Notes: a model not told the origin generated them from the letters alone. 59,521 bases of DNA from Kiritimatiellia bacterium (GCA_028715905.1 JAQUQV010000007.1:1-59521); one strand, 5' to 3'. Positions 24,434 to 33,821 are shown, counted from the first letter of the stretch. Numbers and translations: made by a program.

Positions 24434-27258
24434 TTTTTTGCGTCAAAAAGCGCGGCGATTTTTTCCCCCTCAAAATAAGCGCGCATGTCTTTGCCGAAAA
24501 GCTCCTCAAAATCGTCGTAGGGGACGTTGGCGGCCGGCGGCCAGAAGACGCCCCGCTGGATTCGTTCAATTATTTTTGCGGCGGCCTTTCCGGCCGATTC
24601 CGCCAGCGCTCCGTCAAAATTTTCCCATGGCGCGATGCCGGATTCGGAGGCCGCCCGCGGCAGGTTAAAGTAACAGAGCTCCGCCGTTGTTTTTTTTCTG
24701 GACAAGTCCGTGTCCCGGAACATCAGCAGGTACAGAGGCAATTGCAGGTCCAGCCACCGTTCGTTGCCGTTTTGCCCGGCCATGGCGTAATCCGGTATTT
24801 CCTTGAAAAATTTCCTGATATGGGCCTGGGCGGGATTTATTGCGGAGTCGGAGGTTTTGTAGTCAATAATCCGCGTCTTGCCGGTGTTCCGGTTGACGTC
24901 AATCCGGTCAATTTTGCAGGCGATTTGAACGCCCGCTATTGTCAGGCGGCCGGCCAGCTCGCGCGCGGCGATCTCCCAGCCTTCGGACGCCGAGCGGGCC
25001 TGGCATCTGGCGAAGGCCTTCAAGCGTTGATCGGCCACGGCGCGCGCGTAGCGGATTGGGAAAGAGTCGTTTGTCCCGTAAATTTTTTTAAAGTAATTAT
25101 GCATGAGGCCGTGCAGATATTTTCCGAGCGTATTCTGGTCGGCGGAATTTCTGATTTCAGGGTTTGCGGCGAATTTTTCAAGGACGGCGTGGATCATGGT
25201 GCCAAAGTCCGGCGCGTCCAGCTCGCGCTTGCTTCCGGTCCGTTTCATTCTTAAAATATGTTTTAAATAAAACCGGAAAGGGCAGGCGAGGTAGTCGCGG
25301 AACTGGGTGGCGTGCAGTTCGGCCGGCCAGGGTGGTTCCTTGTTGCCGGCCAGGGGCGCGGCCGGGTCAAGCTTGAAGGTTATTGAAAACGGCGGCTTGT
25401 GAGGATTGTCTTTCGCCTTGCCGAAGATCAATCCGGCCCTTTCGGCCAGTTGTTCGTCCGGGCAGCGGAAGAGCAGACGGGAAGGTTTCAGCGGGTCGCC
25501 TGCCGCGGTTGTTTTGCCAACGATCAGGATAATCCTTCCGTGTTGGCCGCGGGAAGCTGTTATTAATGAGAGCAAATAAGCGTCCCGCGCGAAGCGCGTT
25601 TTGTTGTTCCGCAGGCCGAGGATTTCCTTGAGCGAATCCGGCAGGAAAATATCGCTTTTTTTTGTGTCCGGCACCCGGCCCTCGTTGAATCCGGTGATAA
25701 TCATGAGGGGGGCGTCGTTCCAAGCCAGTTCCAGCCAGCCGTTGAGGTCAAGCATGGCTCCTTCGCGCCGGCGCGGCAGAGAAATTTCATCCAGGCCGGC
25801 GATGATCAGTTGATTGATGAGCCGGGGCGGCAATTCCTTTATGTACGGCCAAGCATAGGTTATTTCATTGAGAGTTTCGGCAATGCCGGCGGCCGCGGCC
25901 TTGAAATCAAGCTCCGCGCTGGATTCTCCGGCGATTGTTTTTGAGGAAAAAGTCTGTGCGAGGAACAGGCGCAGCGCCTCCTGGGGCGGATTTGTTTTTG
26001 CCGCCGCCAGTATTTCGTTGATATATTTCAAGGCGATTTCCAGGTTGGGAAAATCATTATTCTTTTTCAGCGCCGTTTCCATGTCTCCCAGGGACTGCGG
26101 CAGAGTTCGGTTTTGAAGCCGGTCCAGTTCCGCCAGCAATGCGGAACAATCAACTTGGCGCTTTTCCCGCAGATAATTGAGGGTATCCGTCCCGTGCAAA
26201 AAAACGGCGGCATCGGCGAAGGACGAATTCTCAACCATTCGGCGCCAGGATTGGACCAGCCAGTACAAATGGTGGTCCTTAAGGGGGCGGTCCGCCGGGT
26301 CAAAGGTTGTGATTTTTTCATTTGCCAGTTTGTCCTGCAGGCAGGGGATAACATCGCGGTCGGGGACGCCGATACATATGTCGGCCGCGGCGTATCCGGC
26401 GCGCCGGATCAGGTCCATGACGCATTGCGCCTGGTCGGCCGGCTGGCCGGCAACGATGATGTTTTTTTCCGGCGCGGGAATCTCAATAATCCGCTCCGGC
26501 CATTTTTCCGGCAGGGGGCGTCCGAAATCGTCAAAATGGTCTTTCAGTTCTTCGGGCGCCATGACCAGGATTTCAATTTCCATCCTTTCCGATAATTTAT
26601 TGAGGGCTGCCAGCGCCAGCAAAGAGGGGTCCGGCACGGAAACCATTACGATTTTATTGACGCCTTCGGGCGGAACGGGCGCGCGGGCGGCGGCCAGTTT
26701 GAGCGCAATCGGATCGGCGTCGCCGGTCGTTTTCAGGTTTTCCAGGTATGATTTTTCTATGCCGGCGAGGTCCTGCCAACGCGGCAGTTCCTGCAGGCGG
26801 GCGGCGTATTTTTCAAGCACGGCGTTGACGGAAAACCCTCCGTCGGAGAGTTCATCGCGCAGGCGTTGAATAAGGCCGGCGATTGCGCCCGCCCGCCGGT
26901 TGTTGCTTTGCGGCCCGCCGCGCGGGAAAAGAGCGGGACAATCGTCCGGGCGCAGGTTGAGCAGGGTTTTTATGAGGCTGCTTTGAACGATCGGGGCGGC
27001 GGCCGGACGTTTCGCATCCCCCGCCGTCTGGACAAAAAAAAGGGGCGTAACGATGCGCGCGCCGAGCAGGGCGGTTTTTTTCAGCTGGCAGAGAAGCGTC
27101 ATTTTTTCGCGCAGCCGGCGGCCAGCCTCGCGGGTTGGCGCAACAATGAGGGCTTTTTCCATGTTTGCCAGCGGCGGGGCGGCGTCCTTGAGGATGAAAC
27201 TTGCGGCGGCTTCGGCAACCGGTTCATTCCATCCCAGAAAATGGATTGTTTTGGACAT
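24430..27258 (-). CDS. addB: PD-(D/E)XK nuclease, AddB-like
   Basis: A 942-residue partner of the AddA-like helicase. The N-terminal part looks like an inactive helicase (IVAPTREAGRRLREKM in the place of motif I, without a proper GKT). The C-terminal 220 residues carry a RecB-type nuclease: LHATQFRDYLACPFRFYLKHIL, then FGTMIHAVLEKFA, then ACKIDRIDVNRNTGKTRIIDYKTSD with the D/D-x-K catalytic set. Only one Cys of the four that ligate an iron-sulfur cluster in Bacillus AddB is obvious. Start codon without a strong ribosome site. Confidence 0.8.
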   Translation of the reverse strand: MSKTIHFLGWNEPVAEAAASFILKDAAPPLANMEKALIVAPTREAGRRLREKMTLLCQLKKTALLGARIVTPLFFVQTAGDAKRPAAAPIVQSSLIKTLLNLRPDDCPALFPRGGPQSNNRRAGAIAGLIQRLRDELSDGGFSVNAVLEKYAARLQELPRWQDLAGIEKSYLENLKTTGDADPIALKLAAARAPVPPEGVNKIVMVSVPDPSLLALAALNKLSERMEIEILVMAPEELKDHFDDFGRPLPEKWPERIIEIPAPEKNIIVAGQPADQAQCVMDLIRRAGYAAADICIGVPDRDVIPCLQDKLANEKITTFDPADRPLKDHHLYWLVQSWRRMVENSSFADAAVFLHGTDTLNYLREKRQVDCSALLAELDRLQNRTLPQSLGDMETALKKNNDFPNLEIALKYINEILAAAKTNPPQEALRLFLAQTFSSKTIAGESSAELDFKAAAAGIAETLNEITYAWPYIKELPPRLINQLIIAGLDEISLPRRREGAMLDLNGWLELAWNDAPLMIITGFNEGRVPDTKKSDIFLPDSLKEILGLRNNKTRFARDAYLLSLITASRGQHGRIILIVGKTTAAGDPLKPSRLLFRCPDEQLAERAGLIFGKAKDNPHKPPFSITFKLDPAAPLAGNKEPPWPAELHATQFRDYLACPFRFYLKHILRMKRTGSKRELDAPDFGTMIHAVLEKFAANPEIRNSADQNTLGKYLHGLMHNYFKKIYGTNDSFPIRYARAVADQRLKAFARCQARSASEGWEIAARELAGRLTIAGVQIACKIDRIDVNRNTGKTRIIDYKTSDSAINPAQAHIRKFFKEIPDYAMAGQNGNERWLDLQLPLYLLMFRDTDLSRKKTTAELCYFNLPRAASESGIAPWENFDGALAESAGKAAAKIIERIQRGVFWPPAANVPYDDFEELFGKDMRAYFEGEKIAALFDAKK

Positions 27259-27695
27259 GGCGGATAAAAATCACCTGTCTTTCTATATTTTTACAATAGC
27301 GGTCGGAGGGAATTCTGTCAAATTCAAGTTTTGGGCCGGCATTTCATGCGATTTGTTCCGTGTTGACATTTCCGCAAGGAAAACGTTTGATATGAATAAC
27401 CGTGGTTGCGGAACGTTGATCAATTACGAGCGTTGCCGTAAAGTTTGATGACGGGAAAAAGGCATAAATTGGGTTGCGGGCATAAGCCCGCCTGAAACCG
27501 TTCCATTTAAACATGATACACTTTTGCGTAGAAGTTTAAATAAGACCGGCGGATCGCCAGCCGGGAAAGTTTTGGATGGCGGCGCTGCCGCCTTAGACAG
27601 GTCGCATTTTGCGCGCGTCCCGGAAATATCTTTTTTCCTCTTCGGCCAGCCTGGCGCGCGGTAAAAAGCGCATGCCGTCCCGGATATGAGAAGAT
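27259..27695. other. Intergenic region between addB-like and AraC-type genes
   Basis: About 440 bases with no convincing gene. It holds a possible plus-strand promoter at 27363-27391 and a small GCGGGC/GCCCGC hairpin near 27474-27490, whose inner part resembles the composite palindromic repeat. Frames on the minus strand here look random in composition. Confidence 0.5.
27363..27391 (+). promoter_or_regulatory. Possible promoter upstream of the PocR-AraC gene
   Basis: Perfect TTGACA (27363-27368), 17-base spacer, TTTGAT (27386-27391). It would give a leader of about 300 bases before the gene at 27696, which is long, so the target is uncertain. Confidence 0.3.
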
Positions 27696-28523
27696 ATGTC
27701 TGAAACAAATGTCTTTATTTTCGCCGACCTGATGCGCTGGGTTGAGGAGGAAACCGGCTGCGTGGTCAATTTCCACGAGCTTCTGCCCCTTTCCGAGATC
27801 CCGGCCCTGAAACTACCACAAGAACTTTACGGCCATCACGGCCCATTCTGCGAATTCGTCAAGCTGCAGGGCAACATGGCGCGGTGTCTTTCCGAAAAAC
27901 AAAAGAGCCTGACGCGCGCCATCTCCGGCCGCCCCTTTGAAAACATCTGCCGTTACGGCTTATGGGACTTGTGTTATCCGGTCGTCTTTGAAGGAAAAAC
28001 TGTCGGCGTGTTGTATCTGGGCAGCTTGCCTTCCGGACGAACAATCAAAACACTCGGCGGTAAAGCCTACTCCGGCCCCGCCCTTCCTCGGGTCACCACA
28101 GAAAAGAAAAAATTACTGAAGCGGAAGGCTGAATTCCTGGCGGATTTCATAAAGCTGGCGCTCGCGCGCCGCCGCAGACAGGGGCTTGAAATTCCGCTCC
28201 GGAAAAAGAAGGGATTTTATGTTCAGACAGTTGAGACTTTTATTAACAATCATTACCGAGAGGATATTTCCCTGCATGACTTGGCCATGCGGCTAAACTG
28301 CCATCCGAATTATCTTGGCCGCATGATCCGGCGCGCCAGCGGGAAAAACTTTCGCCGGCTTCTGGCGGAATTCCGGGTTAAGAAAGCCAAGCCGCTCCTG
28401 GCGGTGGAACATTACAGCGTGACCGATGCCGCCATTGCCTGCGGGTTTGCGGACGTAAATTATTTCAGCGCCGTGTTTCACCGCCTGACGGGCATGACGC
28501 CGAAAGAATTTGCCGGGTCATAA
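27696..28523 (+). CDS. AraC-family regulator with PocR sensory domain
   Basis: A 275-residue transcription factor. Residues about 8-150 match the PocR ligand-binding domain: HHGPFCEFVKL, a Cys in ARCLSEKQ, CRYGLWDLCYPVVFEGKTVGV and YLGSLPSG. Residues about 175-275 are a two-part AraC helix-turn-helix (DISLHDLAMRLNCHPNYLGRM; YSVTDAAIACGFADVNYFSAVF then the FHRLTGMTPKEF signature). PocR domains sense small molecules such as diols or hydrocarbons. The regulated genes are not evident; the downstream MDR dehydrogenase is convergent. Confidence 0.85.
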   Translation: MSETNVFIFADLMRWVEEETGCVVNFHELLPLSEIPALKLPQELYGHHGPFCEFVKLQGNMARCLSEKQKSLTRAISGRPFENICRYGLWDLCYPVVFEGKTVGVLYLGSLPSGRTIKTLGGKAYSGPALPRVTTEKKKLLKRKAEFLADFIKLALARRRRQGLEIPLRKKKGFYVQTVETFINNHYREDISLHDLAMRLNCHPNYLGRMIRRASGKNFRRLLAEFRVKKAKPLLAVEHYSVTDAAIACGFADVNYFSAVFHRLTGMTPKEFAGS

Positions 28524-28560
28524 CCGCATGGCGTTATAATGCCATGCGGTTTCTTTTTTC
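28522..28560 (+). terminator. Intrinsic terminator after the AraC-type gene
   Basis: AACCGCATGGC (28522-28532) pairs perfectly with GCCATGCGGTT (28541-28551), eight-base loop, followed by TCTTTTTTC. It begins right at the stop codon. Confidence 0.85.
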
Positions 28561-28874
28561 AATCCAACGCTCCCGCATGCGCTTAACGGCGCGGCGCTTT
28601 GTGTATCTGTTATCAATAACAAAAAATAATGTATGTGAATTTTGCACGCGAAGCGCGCAAAATTCACCCGAAGGACCGTGATGCGCCCGTAATAACGGGC
28701 GCAAACGGGTATGAACAAAGCGGAGAATGTAAAATCCTGGTGGCGGCTAACGATGCAGTGCTCTTGCACATAAGCAAGCCGTGATTGCAACGCGATCAAA
28801 TGTCCTTGCCTCTATTTTGGAACCACTTTTAAGACTGTTTTGAGCTGAGGCTCGTTGGGCTTTTGACACGGTGA
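28561..28874. other. Intergenic region with repeat, no gene seen
   Basis: A 314-base gap between convergent genes. Apart from the two-hairpin repeat at 28635-28708 nothing gene-like is visible. Confidence 0.5.
28635..28708 (+). repeat. Dispersed two-hairpin repeat, copy 2
   Basis: Hairpin GTGAATTTTGC...GCAAAATTCAC (28635-28667), then CCCGAAGGACCGTGAT, then GCGCCCGTAATAACGGGCGC (28683-28702) and CAAACGG. Both hairpins are identical to those at 9955-10061, without the extra CACGTG-containing stretch. Confidence 0.7.
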
Positions 28875-29879
28875 TTACCATTCAAAAACAATGCCCATTT
28901 CGCGCGATATATTCTGAAGCAGCTCATCGTATATTCGCGGGGCATCCTTATAGAAAACACGTTTTGTAATCAGCCGCTCAATGGAAATCGCGTTGTCGCG
29001 GACAAAATCAAAAAACAGCGCCGTATGCCGCGGGATGGTCCAGGGATTGTCAGGCGTGGCTATAGGCGGATGGGAAAAGTTATGCGCCCCGATAATCGTA
29101 TGGCTCGGCGCGTTGCATAGATCATGCAAATCCAATGTGGTTTTGCCGCGCGGGCTGCTCAAAATGACGAAACGGCCTTGTGTTTTCAGCGGCTCGAATT
29201 CTGAAGGAATCAGTTCCGCATTGCCGGTCAACTCAACGACCACGTCCGCCATACGGCCGCGCGTCAGATCACGGACGCGGTCGGCAATTTTTTCTCGTGT
29301 CGGATCCAGGCGCGTTATTCCGGGTTTTTCCGGCAATAACCCCAGTCGGAAATTGGAAATATCAACGCCAATCACCGGCCGCGCGCCAGCCAGATAACAG
29401 AACTGCGCGGTCATCTGTCCTAAAAGACCAAGACCATAAATTACCACGCTTTCACCCCACGTTATTTTCGCCCGGCGCAGGCCGTTCATGACAATATGGG
29501 CAATGGTGAAGAATACGGCATGGTCTTCGGACACTCCTTCCGGCACGGGCACGGCATCGGTTGTTTCCACAACAACATGGCTGGCATGGATCCCATGACT
29601 GGCCACGATTTTTCCCAGCCAGGTCTCGTCAACCCCTTCGCCATATCCCACGACTTCGCCAATATTGCTGTAACCCGGCTGGTGCGGAAAAGAAAAATGC
29701 TGAGCCCAGTTGCTGTCAGGCGGATAATCCGCCTTGAGCGCTGTTAGTTCCGTGCCGATACTGATCAGCGACCGCCTGGTTTTGACAAGCAGTTGCCCCG
29801 GCCCGGGGACCGGCACGGGCATGTTTTCAACCGCCGCCTGATTCGGAGCAGTAAATACAATAAATTTACATTCGTTCAT
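28875..29879 (-). CDS. MDR-superfamily dehydrogenase (zinc-type alcohol dehydrogenase-like)
   Basis: A 334-residue medium-chain dehydrogenase. It has an N-terminal GroES-like domain (PVPVPGPGQLLVKTRRSLISIGTE, then QPGYSNIGEVVGYG) and a Rossmann domain with VVIYGLGLLGQMTAQFCYLAGA and an acidic VD at the end of the next strand. The Cys/His ligands of the catalytic zinc and the four-Cys lobe of classical alcohol dehydrogenases are not apparent, so it may be zinc-independent, similar to BchC-type or sugar-oxidising MDR enzymes. A GAAGG ribosome site precedes the ATG. Substrate unknown. Confidence 0.75.
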   Translation of the reverse strand: MNECKFIVFTAPNQAAVENMPVPVPGPGQLLVKTRRSLISIGTELTALKADYPPDSNWAQHFSFPHQPGYSNIGEVVGYGEGVDETWLGKIVASHGIHASHVVVETTDAVPVPEGVSEDHAVFFTIAHIVMNGLRRAKITWGESVVIYGLGLLGQMTAQFCYLAGARPVIGVDISNFRLGLLPEKPGITRLDPTREKIADRVRDLTRGRMADVVVELTGNAELIPSEFEPLKTQGRFVILSSPRGKTTLDLHDLCNAPSHTIIGAHNFSHPPIATPDNPWTIPRHTALFFDFVRDNAISIERLITKRVFYKDAPRIYDELLQNISREMGIVFEW

Positions 29880-30048
29880 TTTGCCTTCATTTCCGCATGG
29901 TTACCCCCGGGGTGAAAACAAACACAATATATGCCATAAGTCATTGTTAGGCAAGAGAATATTTCCCGGCGGGGGCGGTTGTTTCCCGGCTGGTTAAAGC
30001 CCCTTCTCAAGTCTGATGAAAAACACGGTTGCCGGCCCGGCGGCGTTG

Positions 30049-31254
30049 TTATTTCTTGAAGATTTTTTTGAATTCGGCGGTCAGGGCGGGAATGATTGTG
30101 AAGAGGTCGCCGACAATGCCCCAGGTGGCGTATTTGAAAATGGGCGCTTCGGGGTCCTTGTTGATCGCCACGATAATGTCAGCCGAAGACATGCCGGCCA
30201 GGTGCTGGATCTGGCCGCTGATGCCGCAGGCAAAGTATATTTTTGGGCAGACCGTTTTGCCGGTTTGTCCCACCTGGTGGGAGTAGGGGATCCAGCCCGC
30301 ATCAACCGCGGCGCGCGATGCGCCCACGCCCGCTCCCAGAACCTCCGCCAGTTCGCGGATAACGGCAAAATTTTCCGGCGACTGCAAGCCGCGTCCGCCG
30401 GAGACAATCAGGTTGGCCTCGGCGATGTTCATGGTCGTTTCCTGTTCCGGAGTGAACTGCAGCCGTTTTGTCCGGCTCTTCAGGATTTCATCGGCAACCT
30501 GTTCCAGAACCGTTTCGCCGGTGCGGCCGGTGTCGGGAACGGCTTCTTTCATGACCTTATGGCGGACCGTGGCCATCTGCGGCCGGTGGTTGGGGGTAAC
30601 GATCGTGGCCATGATGTTGCCGCCGAAAGCGGGACGGGTCTGCAGAAGGTTCTTCGTTTCCGGATCAATGGCCAGGCCGGTGCAGTCGGCCGTCAGACCG
30701 GCTTTAACCGTTACGGCCACCCGCGAAACCAGGCTGCGGCCGATGGTGGTGGCGCCGCAGAGCATGATGGCGGGATGGTGGCGGCGGATCAGCTCAATCA
30801 GCACGGCGGCATAGGGTTCATCCTGGAAATATTCCAGCTCTGGGCGGTCAACGGCGTAGACAATGTCGGCGCCGCGGCTGACGAGTTCCCCGGCGGCGGC
30901 GCGCGCGTTACTGCCCAGAATGACCGCCGCCAGGCGCATGCCCAGCTGGTCGGCCAGTTTGCGGCCTTCGCCGAGGAGTTCATAAGTGATGGATTGCACC
31001 TTGCCGTCTTTCTGCTCGGCAAAAATCCAGACGTCCCGGTAGGCGCTCAAATCCCGCCGGGGGGCGTTTTTTTTGCGAAGTTCAATCGCGGCGAACTTGC
31101 AGGCCGCAACACAGGCGCCGCAAAGCGTGCATCTGGCAAGATCAATGACCGCCAGCTTTTCCTTTACCTCAATGGCGCCGAACGGACAGGCCTTGACGCA
31201 CAGTTTGCACCCCACGCATTTTTCGGCTATGACCATTATTGGGACATGAGTCAT
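30049..31254 (-). CDS. etfA: Electron transfer flavoprotein alpha subunit with N-terminal ferredoxin domain
   Basis: 401 residues. The first 60 carry two 4Fe-4S motifs, CVGCKLCVKACPFGAIE and CTLCGACVAACKFAAIE. The ETF alpha N-domain follows, then the FAD-binding C-domain with VSGGRGLQSPENF, SRAAVDAGWIPYSHQVGQTGK and CGISGQIQHLAGM. ETF passes electrons between a flavin dehydrogenase and another acceptor; the ferredoxin-domain form is typical of anaerobes. It lies about 100 bases downstream of etfB in the same direction, with an AGGAG/AAGGA ribosome site. No acyl-CoA or 2-hydroxyacid dehydrogenase is adjacent. Confidence 0.92.
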   Translation of the reverse strand: MTHVPIMVIAEKCVGCKLCVKACPFGAIEVKEKLAVIDLARCTLCGACVAACKFAAIELRKKNAPRRDLSAYRDVWIFAEQKDGKVQSITYELLGEGRKLADQLGMRLAAVILGSNARAAAGELVSRGADIVYAVDRPELEYFQDEPYAAVLIELIRRHHPAIMLCGATTIGRSLVSRVAVTVKAGLTADCTGLAIDPETKNLLQTRPAFGGNIMATIVTPNHRPQMATVRHKVMKEAVPDTGRTGETVLEQVADEILKSRTKRLQFTPEQETTMNIAEANLIVSGGRGLQSPENFAVIRELAEVLGAGVGASRAAVDAGWIPYSHQVGQTGKTVCPKIYFACGISGQIQHLAGMSSADIIVAINKDPEAPIFKYATWGIVGDLFTIIPALTAEFKKIFKK

Positions 31255-31357
31255 CTGTTATCCTTCTCCTGTAATTTCGCGGATAGGCGTTTATCCTGCC
31301 CGAGCGGTGTCCTGGATTTTCCTATACGCTATACGCCAACCGCTCTACACTGCTTTA

Positions 31358-32152
31358 TCACGCCGAAGCCGCGATGACGGCATCTTTCAGTTTTTCGGCC
31401 AACTGCCGGACCGCTTCCTCCGGCTCTCCCTTCAGAATTTCGCCGCCGGCGCGCGGCGGCGGGCTGAAAATTTTCACGACCTTGGTGGGCGAACCGTCCA
31501 GTCCCAAACCGGCCGGGTCGCAGGCGAGATCGGCGCTTTTCCAGAGGGTGATCAGCGCTTTTTTTGCGGCCAGTTTCCCTTTCAGGGAGGGGATGCGGGG
31601 TTCGTTGATTTCCTTGACCACGGTCAGCAGGCAGGGCAGGGGGGCGCGGATTATTTCCGTGCCGTCTTCCAGGAGGCGTTCGGCGGCGATATAATCATTG
31701 CCCAGTTCCGCGATTTTACGGACATAAGTGATTTGCGGAAGGTCCAGGTGGGCGGCAATGCCGGGGCCAACCTGGGCCGTATCGCCGTCGGAGGCCTGTT
31801 TCCCGCAGACGACAAGATTGAATGCCCCGATTTTTTTCAGGGCCATGGCGAGCGTATAACTGGTGGCCCAGGTGTCGCTGCCGGCAAAGGCCCGGTCGGA
31901 AAGAAGGATGGCGTTGTCAACGCCCATGGCAACGGCCTCGCGCAAGGCGGTTTCCGCCTGCGGCGGCCCCATGGTTAACGCCGTTACCTTGCCGCCGGTT
32001 TTTTCCTTGATGCGGATGCTTTCCTCAATGGCATACATGTCAAATGGATTGATGATGGACGCCACCCCTTCGCGGATGAGGGTGTTGGTCTTCGGGTCTA
32101 TTTTTACGTCGGTTGTATCGGGCACCTGTTTTATGCAGACAACAATGTTCAT
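31358..32152 (-). CDS. etfB: Electron transfer flavoprotein beta subunit
   Basis: A 264-residue ETF beta protein. Hallmarks: IVVCIKQVPDTTDVKIDPKT at the start, DMYAIEESIRIKEK, VTALTMGPPQAETALREAVAMG, then CGKQASDGDTAQVGPGIAAHL, the nucleotide-binding segment. A GGAG ribosome site lies 6 bases before the ATG. First gene of the etfB-etfA pair. Length and motifs normal. Confidence 0.93.
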   Translation of the reverse strand: MNIVVCIKQVPDTTDVKIDPKTNTLIREGVASIINPFDMYAIEESIRIKEKTGGKVTALTMGPPQAETALREAVAMGVDNAILLSDRAFAGSDTWATSYTLAMALKKIGAFNLVVCGKQASDGDTAQVGPGIAAHLDLPQITYVRKIAELGNDYIAAERLLEDGTEIIRAPLPCLLTVVKEINEPRIPSLKGKLAAKKALITLWKSADLACDPAGLGLDGSPTKVVKIFSPPPRAGGEILKGEPEEAVRQLAEKLKDAVIAASA

Positions 32153-32178
32153 TCTTTGCTCCGATATTTAAATTAGGT

Positions 32179-32285
32179 CCCTGAAGTATGCGCTTCGCTT
32201 AACTTCAGGGCAACTATTATTTTTCGCATGTAGGGGGCGTGCTTGTCGCGCCCCTTCAGAGGGCTTCGACGAGCGAAGCCCCTAC
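32179..32285. repeat. Hairpin cluster between etfB and the histidine kinase gene
   Basis: CCCTGAAGT/ACTTCAGGG (32179-32187 with 32202-32210) is followed by a larger palindrome with GTAGGGG/CCCCTAC ends (32230-32236 with 32279-32285) that encloses GGGCTTCG/CGAAGCCC. The end sequences resemble the GTAGGA/TCCTAC ends of the 110-base repeat. The first hairpin could serve as a terminator, though it lacks a T-run. Confidence 0.5.
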
Positions 32286-32431
32286 AAAAAACAGACAACA
32301 TTGAAATTCCCATACGTCAAGCTTCCCGCGCTGGAGCGTGGAAAACTGTATTTATATTTCCGTTGCCGGAAATTGCAAGCTGATTTTGTTTGAATTTTTT
32401 TCGGCGCGCCGCATAATTGACGACAACGACG

Positions 32432-33814
32432 ATGCAAACCTGCGCCAGAAAGTTTTCGGGCAATTCCGTCCGCCAACGCCTGCCCTTGTCGCTGATTGCT
32501 TCCGGTCTGATTATCCTGATCGCGGCCGCGGCCCTGTTTTATCTCCAGTTTCTGGCCGCGCTCTATGAAAAAGCATCCCGCACGTCGGCCGCGAAATCCG
32601 TCGTTGATCAGGGCGCCTATATTTCCCAATTGCTGAGAGAGCATCCCTATTTTTGCGGAATACAGGCCGCAAAAGAAGACCGTGAGGATTTTGACCGGAC
32701 CGTCGGCTGGTTGCAGAAAATGGAAAACGCCGTGCAATATGTGTCCGTCAGCGAAGACGGCGTCATTTTATTTCAAAAACAAATCGCCGGCCCCGCGGCG
32801 GGCTACGGGGAGGAGCGCGAGCCGCAACGCGGGCGGACGGTTGTCGGCCGCAAAAAACTTGTTCTTGGCGATGAGGTCGTGCCGGTTATCACGTTTTCCA
32901 TGGCGCAAACGATTCCGACCGGACAGAAACGCGTCCTGGAAATCGGCCTGAACAAGGCAATTGTTGAACGGCGGAACGCCGCCGCCGCGTCGGCTTTGAG
33001 GGGAATGTTCTGTTTTTCACTGGCGGCGGTTGCCGTCGCGTTTGCGGTTTGCCTGGGGGCGATTGTCGGATTGGTTCACCGGGAAATGCTCTGGCAGAAA
33101 AGAATCCGGCTGGACGAACATCTGTCTTTTGCCGGCGCGGTGGCCGGGAGCTTGATGCATGACTTCAGAAACCCGTTGTCGGCCATGCGCCTGGATGCCC
33201 AGCTTTTGCAGGGCGAGGCGGCAAAAGGGAACGAATGCCGGCCGGAACGCCTGGCGGAACTTTCCGGCCGGATTGTAAAGACAATTGACCGCCTGGACGG
33301 TTTGCTGGCCGAGTTTCTTGTTATGTCCCGGCCCGAGAGCGGCGAGCGGGAAACATTTGAGATCAATGCCTGTGTCCTTGACTGCATTGAAATGCTGAAA
33401 ATGCGTTTTCAAAAGGCGGGGCTCGTTTTTCAGGCGGACCTCGCCCCGGGCCGCCTGATAATCCGGGGGTTCCCCGCGCAGTTTAAAAGGGCGCTTTTGA
33501 ACATCATGACCAATGCCGAACAGTTGTCGCCCCCGGCCGGCAAAGTAACGATCCAAACCAGAATAGAAAAAAAATACGCGCTTGTTAAAATAATGGATGA
33601 AGGCCCGGGCATCCCCTATCCGGAAAGGAAAAAAATATTTGAGCTTTTTTATTCAAACCGCCCGGGCGGAACGGGAATCGGCCTGGCGCTGGCCAGGACG
33701 GCCATTGAAAACTGCGGCGGTGAAATTGAATGTCAAACTCCGCCGGCCGGCAAAGGGGCTTTATTTGCCATCAGAATCCCCGCGGCGGAGATTGCCAGGC
33801 GTGTTCCGGTTTAA
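32432..33814 (+). CDS. Membrane sensor histidine kinase (NtrB/AtoS type)
   Basis: About 460 residues. One membrane helix at about 20-42 (LIASGLIILIAAAALFYL), a roughly 145-residue extracytoplasmic sensor region, then a second helix near 190-215. The H-box is AGSLMHDFRNPLSAMRL, with the phospho-accepting His. The ATPase domain has an N-box (LLNIMTNAEQLS), G1 (IMDEGPGIPYPE) and G2 (GGTGIGLALARTAI). The ATG at 32432 is taken as start; a TTG at 32417 is also in frame, and neither has a clear ribosome site. The likely partner is the sigma-54 response regulator at 34669, beyond two opposite-strand genes. Confidence 0.85.
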   Translation: MQTCARKFSGNSVRQRLPLSLIASGLIILIAAAALFYLQFLAALYEKASRTSAAKSVVDQGAYISQLLREHPYFCGIQAAKEDREDFDRTVGWLQKMENAVQYVSVSEDGVILFQKQIAGPAAGYGEEREPQRGRTVVGRKKLVLGDEVVPVITFSMAQTIPTGQKRVLEIGLNKAIVERRNAAAASALRGMFCFSLAAVAVAFAVCLGAIVGLVHREMLWQKRIRLDEHLSFAGAVAGSLMHDFRNPLSAMRLDAQLLQGEAAKGNECRPERLAELSGRIVKTIDRLDGLLAEFLVMSRPESGERETFEINACVLDCIEMLKMRFQKAGLVFQADLAPGRLIIRGFPAQFKRALLNIMTNAEQLSPPAGKVTIQTRIEKKYALVKIMDEGPGIPYPERKKIFELFYSNRPGGTGIGLALARTAIENCGGEIECQTPPAGKGALFAIRIPAAEIARRVPV

Positions 33815-33821
33815 AAACGGA

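Noticed and set aside
28518-28799. A 93-codon minus-strand frame in the gap after the AraC-type gene.
   Set aside because: It translates the terminator and the dispersed hairpin repeat; no protein-like features.
30016-31377. Long plus-strand frame opposite etfA.
   Set aside because: Antisense shadow of a clearly conserved gene; long stop-free antisense frames are common in GC-rich coding DNA.
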